Translations under genes and position numbers: made by a program
The notes under the pieces: model-generated
What the model was told of the DNA's origin: nothing
Database searches by the model: none
The model's input: the letters and a program-made list of their open reading frames with translations, nothing else
NCBI RefSeq assembly: GCF_000764655.1
Contig: NZ_JRGL01000105.1
Location: forward strand, 1 to 38,129
Direction: 5' to 3'
DNA from: Aeromonas aquatica
GTDB taxonomy: Bacteria > Pseudomonadota > Gammaproteobacteria > Enterobacterales > Aeromonadaceae
Length of the DNA stretch: 38,129 nucleotides
In this document: in pieces, positions 33,631-38,129 of the stretch
Numbering within the stretch: the stretch's first letter is position 1
How the letters are laid out: the number at the start of each line of letters is the position of its first letter

Positions 33631-34280
33631 AGGGTGTCGAGCCAATGATCGATGGCGTGCTTGTTGCCGGCCAGGATCAGGATGTCACCGAGCTGCAGTT
33701 CCATCTTGCCGGTCAGGACGTTGTGCAGCACCTGGCCGCGCTTGATGGCCAGCAGCTGGAAGTCGTTCTGCTGCAAGAGGTGCAGATCGCCGAGGGTGCG
33801 GCTGTTTTGCTGCAGGCCGATGACGAACTCGGTCAGCACCATGTCGTGACCCAACTCCAGGTAGTCGAACAACCGGTTGTCCAGCATGCTCTGGGCGACC
33901 CGGCGCCCCATGTCCCACTCCGGGTTGATCACCTTGTCGGCGCCCACCTTCTGCAGGATCTTGGCGTGGAACTTGTCACGGGCTTTGACCCACACCTTCT
34001 TAACCCCCGCCTCCTTCAGCACCAGCGTGGTGAGTATGCTGGTCTCCAGGTTGTCGCCGATGGCCACGAAGACGATGTCGAAATTCGCGAGGCCAAGCTC
34101 GGCGACCGTGGCCTCATCGGTGGCATCGGCGACGATGACGTGATTGCACAGGGTCGCGATCTGGCGGGTCTTGCTCTCGTCGATATCGATGGCCAGCACC
34201 TCGGCATTCTGCAACTGCAGCTCTTCACACAGTGCGCTGCCGAACAGGCCGAGGCCGATGACGGCGAATTGATTGTTCAT
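33627..34280 (-). CDS. ktrA: potassium uptake regulatory subunit KtrA
   Basis: A 217-residue cytoplasmic RCK protein. The N-terminal Rossmann fold has the nucleotide motif FAVIGLGLFGSALCEEL and the acid residue in VLAIDIDE, which binds ATP/ADP or NAD(H). The C-terminal RCK_C domain spans about residues 135-217. An octameric ring of KtrA gates the KtrB dimer, opening with ATP. It is first in the operon and overlaps ktrB by 4 bp. It is divergent from murB, and the intervening 126 bp carry a CCCGGG inverted repeat (34342-34361). Confidence 0.93.
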   Translation of the reverse strand: MNNQFAVIGLGLFGSALCEELQLQNAEVLAIDIDESKTRQIATLCNHVIVADATDEATVAELGLANFDIVFVAIGDNLETSILTTLVLKEAGVKKVWVKARDKFHAKILQKVGADKVINPEWDMGRRVAQSMLDNRLFDYLELGHDMVLTEFVIGLQQNSRTLGDLHLLQQNDFQLLAIKRGQVLHNVLTGKMELQLGDILILAGNKHAIDHWLDTL

Positions 34281-34406
34281 TCATGCTTCCTCAACGGGCT
34301 GAAGGGCTTACTTTACTCCAGCGGTTTGAGTCCGAACAGTACCCGGGTTTTTCGTCCCGGGGGATCTGGGGTAAACTGCCTCCCTTGATCTTGTCGGGAC
34401 ACGCAG

Positions 34407-35444
34407 ATGAAACTCACCCCCCACGCCCCCCTGGTGGCCCTCAATACCTTGGGTCTCGAGGCGCATTGCCTCTGGCTGGCCGAAGTGACCCAGTTGGATG
34501 ATCTCAGGCAACTGCTGGCCAACCCCGAGTTGACGGCATTGCCGCGCCTGGTACTGGGCGGTGGGAGCAATATCCTGTTCTGCAATGACTTCGCCGGTCT
34601 GGTCGTGCTCAATCGGATGAAAGGCATAGCGCTGCAGGATGATGGCAGCCACTGGTTGCTGCACGTGGCGGCGGGGGAGGAGTGGCATCAGCTGGTGTGC
34701 CATGCCCTGCAACAGGGCTGGCATGGGCTGGAGAACCTGGCGCTGATCCCGGGCACCGTCGGGGCCGCCCCGGTACAGAACATCGGCGCCTACGGGGTCG
34801 AGCTGGCCCGCTTCTGTGCCTACGTGGAGGCGTTCAACTGGCAGAGCGGCGAGGTGGAGCGCATAGCGGCGGCCGACTGTCAGTTCGGCTACCGTGACAG
34901 TATCTTCAAGCACGATTATCAGGACACCCACTTCATCACCGCCGTCGGCTTGCGTCTGCCCAAGACCTGGCAGCCGGTGGCGGGTTATGGCCCGCTGGCG
35001 GCCCTCGGCGAACATCCCGGTGCCCAGGCCATCTTCGACACCGTCTGCGAGACCCGCATGGCCAAGCTGCCGGATCCCGCTGTGCTCGGCAACGCCGGCA
35101 GCTTCTTCAAGAATCCCCTGGTGCCCCTGGCGCTGGCGGAGGAACTCAAGGCGCACTATCCACAGATGCCGCTTTATCCGGCCGGGGAGGAGCAGGCCAA
35201 GCTGGCGGCGGGCTGGCTCATCGATCAATGCGGCCTCAAGGGGTTTGCCATCGGCCGCGCCGCCGTGCATCAGGAGCAGGCGCTGGTGCTGGTCAACCTC
35301 GGCGGGGCGAGCGCCATGGAGCTGATCGCCCTGGCCGCCCACGTGCGTGACAGCGTGGAGCAGAAGTTCGGGGTCGTGCTGGAACACGAGGTGCGTTTCA
35401 TGGGGCTCACCGGTGAGACCTGGCTCGACGAGGTGCTGGCATGA
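34407..35444 (+). CDS. murB: UDP-N-acetylenolpyruvoylglucosamine reductase MurB (type I)
   Basis: A 345-residue FAD enzyme that reduces the enolpyruvyl group to give UDP-MurNAc in peptidoglycan synthesis. FAD-domain signatures LVLGGGSNILF and GLENLALIPGTVGAAPVQNIGAYG (given here as two adjoining motifs) are followed by the type I insertion with FGYRDSIFKH. The catalytic serine lies in NAGSFFKNP and the final glutamate in LEHEVRFMG. The stop overlaps the birA start (ATGA). The murB-birA pairing is the same in E. coli. Confidence 0.95.
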   Translation: MKLTPHAPLVALNTLGLEAHCLWLAEVTQLDDLRQLLANPELTALPRLVLGGGSNILFCNDFAGLVVLNRMKGIALQDDGSHWLLHVAAGEEWHQLVCHALQQGWHGLENLALIPGTVGAAPVQNIGAYGVELARFCAYVEAFNWQSGEVERIAAADCQFGYRDSIFKHDYQDTHFITAVGLRLPKTWQPVAGYGPLAALGEHPGAQAIFDTVCETRMAKLPDPAVLGNAGSFFKNPLVPLALAEELKAHYPQMPLYPAGEEQAKLAAGWLIDQCGLKGFAIGRAAVHQEQALVLVNLGGASAMELIALAAHVRDSVEQKFGVVLEHEVRFMGLTGETWLDEVLA

Positions 35445-36406
35445 CACTCACTCCCATCAGGCAGACTCTGATCGGCTTGCTCAGCGACGGCCAGTTCCAC
35501 TCCGGTGAGCAGCTCGGTGAGCAGCTTGGCATCAGCCGCGCCGCGGTGAGCAAACACATGGCGGCCCTCAAGGATCTGGGGTTGGACTTGTTCAGCCTGA
35601 CCGGCAAGGGCTACCGGCTGGCGGTGCCCATGGCGCTGTATGACGAAGCGCAGTTGCAGGCCCTGGCACCCATGGCGCCGGTGCACTGCTTCTCGGTGAT
35701 CGATTCCACCAATCAGCATCTGTTGGAGCGGGTCAATCAGCTGCGCTCCGGCGAGAGCTGTCTTGCCGAGTGCCAGACCGCAGGGCGGGGTCGGCGCGGC
35801 AAGCCCTGGGTCTCCCCCTTTGGCTGCCAGCTGATCCTGAGCATGTACTGGCGACTCGAGCAGGGCATGGCGGCGGCCATGGGGCTGAGTCTGGCGGTCG
35901 GCGTGGCCGTAGTGGAGGCGCTGGAATCCCTGGGTTATCCGGGTGTCGAGCTGAAGTGGCCGAACGATCTCTACTATCAGGGCCGCAAGCTGGCGGGCAT
36001 CCTGGTGGAGATGAGTGGCAGCGCTGGCGCCAGCTGTCACCTGGTGATCGGCATTGGCCTCAATCTGGCGATGCCGGAGCGGCAGGGGGAAAAGATCGAT
36101 CAGGCCTGGTCAGAGCTGCGCCACGTCAAGCCCGAACTGGTGGAGCGCAATCAGCTGGCGGCCTGCGTGCTCTTGCACCTGCAGCAAGCCATGGTCACTT
36201 TCGAGCAGAGTGGCCTGGCCAGCTTCGTCGATAGCTGGAACCGGCTCGATTATTTCGCCGGCCAGCCGGTGAAGCTGTTGATGGGGGAGCAGGTCATCCG
36301 AGGCATTGCCCGTGGTATCGACGATCGTGGCGCGCTGCGGCTGGAGACGGACGAGGGGATCAAATACTACCTGGGGGGCGAGATCTCCCTGCGCCGCGGG
36401 GACTGA
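35441..36406 (+). CDS. birA: biotin--protein ligase and biotin operon repressor BirA
   Basis: A 321-residue bifunctional protein. The N-terminal winged helix (GEQLGEQLGISRAAVSKHM) binds the bio operator. The central ligase domain has the biotinyl-AMP loop GRGRRGKPW and the lysine motif KWPNDLYYQGRKLAGILVE. The C-terminal SH3-like domain ends REISLR-like as GGEISLRRGD. Biotinoyl-AMP made here is transferred to AccB, or, when AccB is saturated, BirA dimerises and represses biotin synthesis. It overlaps murB by 4 bp, so the two are translationally coupled. Confidence 0.95.
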   Translation: MTLTPIRQTLIGLLSDGQFHSGEQLGEQLGISRAAVSKHMAALKDLGLDLFSLTGKGYRLAVPMALYDEAQLQALAPMAPVHCFSVIDSTNQHLLERVNQLRSGESCLAECQTAGRGRRGKPWVSPFGCQLILSMYWRLEQGMAAAMGLSLAVGVAVVEALESLGYPGVELKWPNDLYYQGRKLAGILVEMSGSAGASCHLVIGIGLNLAMPERQGEKIDQAWSELRHVKPELVERNQLAACVLLHLQQAMVTFEQSGLASFVDSWNRLDYFAGQPVKLLMGEQVIRGIARGIDDRGALRLETDEGIKYYLGGEISLRRGD

Positions 36407-36440
36407 GCCAGAGGCGAGGCATCAACCTGCGACCACAATA

Positions 36441-36470
36441 ACAAAGGGGGCCCGAAGGCCCCCCTTTGTT
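36441..36470. terminator. bidirectional terminator between birA and coaA
   Basis: ACAAAGGGGGCC (36441-36452) pairs with GGCCCCCCTTTGT (36457-36469), allowing one bulged C. It lies between the convergent birA and coaA genes. Confidence 0.85.
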
Positions 36471-36492
36471 TGTCCGCCGTTGGCGCCTGCCA

Positions 36493-37431
36493 TCATTTTC
36501 GCAGCTTGATCTGCTCGATGGCGTGCTCCTGTCCCTTGGTCAGGATCAGGTTGGCCCGCTCCCGGGTCGGCAAGATGTTCTCTTGCAGATTCAGATAGTT
36601 GATATCTTGCCAGATGTTGTTGGCGATCTCGGTCGCCTCCGTCTCCGCCAGCTTGGCGTAGTGGTGGAAGTAGGAGTCCGGATCCGAGAAGGCGCCGCTG
36701 CGGAACTTGAGGAAGCGCTCCACATACCAGCTGCGCAGCAGTTCGGCATCGGCATCCACATAGATGGAGAAGTCGACGAAGTCTGACACGAAGACTCTAT
36801 GGGGCTCCTGCGGGTAGTCCATGCCGCTTTGCAGCACGTTGAGCCCCTCCAGGATCAGGATGTCCGGCTGCTCCACCACCTTCTTCTCATCGGGCAGTAT
36901 GTCGTAGATGAGGTGGGAATAGACGGGCGCCTCGACCCGCTCGTGGCCGGCGCGGATCTTGGTGACAAACTCCACCAGATGGCGGATGTCGTAGGATTCC
37001 GGGAAGCCCTTGCGGCGCATCAGGCCGCGCGCCTCCAGCTCCTTGTTCGGATAGAGAAAGCCATCTGTGGTGACCAGCTCCACCCGCGGGTGCTCGGGCC
37101 AGCGCTCCAGCAGCGCCTGCATGATGCGGGCTGTGGTGCTCTTGCCCCCCGCCACGCTGCCGGCGATGCTGATGATGTAGGTGCCCTTGCCACGGGACTG
37201 GCCGAGAAATTGTTCCAGCACCCGGCTGCGGCGCTGCTTGGCCTTGACGTAGAGATTGAGCAGACGGGAGAGGGGCAGATAGATCTCTTCTACCTCCCGC
37301 AATGACACCTTCTCGTTGATCCCGCGCAGGGTATGCAGGTCGGTTTCGGTCAGGGTCAGGGGGACCGCATCGCGCAATAACGCCCATTGTTCGCGGGTGA
37401 ATTGCAAATAGGGGTTATGCTCTGTCGTCAT
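36493..37431 (-). CDS. coaA: pantothenate kinase CoaA (type I)
   Basis: A 312-residue kinase catalysing the first and controlling step of CoA synthesis, with feedback inhibition by CoA. The P-loop is GSVAGGKST, and further landmarks are [54 protein letters not shown] and VDFSIYVDA. All follow E. coli CoaA (316 residues). ATG 37431 gives [16 protein letters not shown] as in the family; the much longer in-frame extension to 37662 is non-homologous. The order birA | coaA | tRNA genes | tufB matches E. coli. Confidence 0.95.
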   Translation of the reverse strand: MTTEHNPYLQFTREQWALLRDAVPLTLTETDLHTLRGINEKVSLREVEEIYLPLSRLLNLYVKAKQRRSRVLEQFLGQSRGKGTYIISIAGSVAGGKSTTARIMQALLERWPEHPRVELVTTDGFLYPNKELEARGLMRRKGFPESYDIRHLVEFVTKIRAGHERVEAPVYSHLIYDILPDEKKVVEQPDILILEGLNVLQSGMDYPQEPHRVFVSDFVDFSIYVDADAELLRSWYVERFLKFRSGAFSDPDSYFHHYAKLAETEATEIANNIWQDINYLNLQENILPTRERANLILTKGQEHAIEQIKLRK

Positions 37432-37571
37432 GATGTCATCACTGTTTCTTGGGCAGGGCGACCATACACCAAGGGATCGGGAGCGACAAGGGACGCATCC
37501 GGTTCGGACGGGGAAGGAGCACTTTTTTGCATGGATCCCGGCAATAATGCACATTTTGCAGAGTGCAATGG

Positions 37572-37609
37572 TTGCATCCCCAAAATCCTTCCCATAAAAT
37601 GCGCGACGC
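37572..37609 (+). promoter_or_regulatory. candidate tRNA-tufB operon promoter
   Basis: TTGCAT (37572-37577) and TAAAAT (37595-37600) are 17 bp apart. The GC-rich discriminator GCGCGACGC follows, typical of stable-RNA promoters under stringent control. It lies about 90 bp ahead of tRNA-Tyr. Confidence 0.7.
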
Positions 37610-37692
37610 TTAGATGTCTGTCGCCTATTTGCCCAGCAAAAGCGATAAAACAACGGGTGCAAGCAGAATTACCGTTGTGGCATTTGTGCACT

Positions 37693-37777
37693 GGAGGGGT
37701 TCCCGAGCGGCCAAAGGGATCAGACTGTAAATCTGACGGCTCTGCCTTCGAAGGTTCGAATCCTTCTCCCTCCACCA
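37693..37777 (+). tRNA. tRNA-Tyr (GTA)
   Basis: 85 nt including an encoded CCA. Acceptor GGAGGGG (37693-37699) pairs with TCCCTCC. The anticodon stem-loop is CAGA-CTGTAAA-TCTG with anticodon GTA at 37727-37729. There is a long variable arm as in class II tRNA-Tyr, and T-arm GAAGG-TTCGAAT-CCTTC. It occupies the tyrU position of the E. coli tRNA-tufB operon. Confidence 0.97.
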
Positions 37778-37814
37778 TATTTCTCGCGGTTTGAGTTCTT
37801 TGGGTGAGAGAAAT

Positions 37815-37889
<75 letters not shown>

Positions 37890-37893
37890 AGAT

Positions 37894-37969
37894 GCTGATA
37901 TGGCTCAGGTAATACTGAGAGCCACACCCTAGGGTGAGTTCGGCAATCGAACCTGCCTGTCAGCCTCCA
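37894..37969 (+). pseudogene. broken tRNA-Thr (GGT-type) relic
   Basis: This 76-nt segment sits where thrT lies in E. coli. The acceptor GCTGATA still pairs with TGTCAGC, and GCTC/GAGC of the D-arm is kept. The anticodon stem halves CACCC and GGGTG are joined by only TA, so the 7-nt anticodon loop is gone. The D-loop is lengthened (AGGTAATACTGA). The T-arm has lost a pair, and the 3' end reads CTCCA instead of ACCA. It cannot decode in this form. Confidence 0.75.
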
Positions 37970-38062
37970 TCCTCTCTACTCCCCCTGATTCAAATCCATC
38001 ATATAAACTGTTCTGTGGTTAGCTTGCCACCGCGTACTCAGCGTTAGTTTAGAGGGACGATC

Positions 38063-38129
38063 ATGTCTAAAGAAAAATTTGAGCGTAATAAACCGCACGT
38101 TAACGTGGGTACCATCGGCCACGTTGACC
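38063..38129 (+). CDS. tufB: elongation factor Tu (partial, 5' end)
   Basis: The first 22 codons of EF-Tu are visible before the window ends: MSKEKFERNKPHVNVGTIGH, reaching the G1 region (the GHVDHGKT P-loop begins at the edge). EF-Tu delivers aminoacyl-tRNA to the ribosome as a GTP complex. AGAGGGA lies ahead of the ATG. Position after the tRNA genes marks it as the tufB copy, co-transcribed from the upstream tRNA promoter. Confidence 0.96.
   Translation, partial: MSKEKFERNKPHVNVGTIGHVD

Noticed and set aside
37432..37662. 77-residue N-terminal extension of coaA
   Set aside because: Non-homologous, and it crosses the tRNA operon promoter; the ATG at 37431 matches the family start.

Overview
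The window is a stretch of gammaproteobacterial chromosome, most likely from Aeromonas. The proteins resemble those of E. coli and Vibrio throughout, and the base composition is GC-rich. Gene order matches E. coli in several blocks: bamD | rluD-pgeF-clpB, asnA | asnC, glrK-qseG-glrR, msrP-msrQ, and murB-birA | coaA followed by tRNA genes and tufB. KtrAB rather than an enteric Trk system, and a torCA operon, fit Aeromonas. The identification rests on recognised protein families, not on a database search.

Layout. 1-4800: a cysteine/cystine module (cyuA desulfidase, tcyP cystine symporter, a CoA-disulfide-reductase-like flavoprotein). 4900-11300: bamD, then divergently rluD, pgeF, a heat-shock-type clpB and a metallo-beta-lactamase-fold hydrolase. 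11400-16300: asnA/asnC, a periplasmic binding protein, a membrane protein, and a convergent folM/folK-like pterin pair. 16400-20200: a 30-residue membrane microprotein and the glrK-qseG-glrR system. 20200-22750: a YcdZ-like protein, a second microprotein and msrPQ. 22760-26110: two divergent PepSY proteins, a PhoPQ-like two-component system and an acidic orphan. 26250-32190: torCA, divergent from topB, which has a LexA box. 32275-38129: ktrAB, murB-birA, coaA, tRNA-Tyr, tRNA-Gly, a broken tRNA-Thr and the start of tufB.

The most unusual structural signal is recurrent. At four genes (the CoA-disulfide-reductase-like gene, asnC, folM, glrK) the 3' end of the reading frame reappears downstream of the stop codon as degenerate copies, about 78 to 96 bp apart. 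Weaker candidates follow asnA and phoP-like. In the flavoprotein and asnC copies nearly all differences are synonymous, so the copies probably diverged as coding DNA before they came to lie side by side. This points to recombination with diverged orthologues, or to scars of integration at gene ends, rather than simple slippage. The glrK copies are nearly identical to each other and look freshly amplified.

Other notable points: GlrR has lost the sigma-54-contacting GAFTGA loop; the tRNA-Thr next to tufB lacks its anticodon loop; topB has a near-consensus SOS box over its putative -10; and two very short membrane proteins have good ribosome binding sites.
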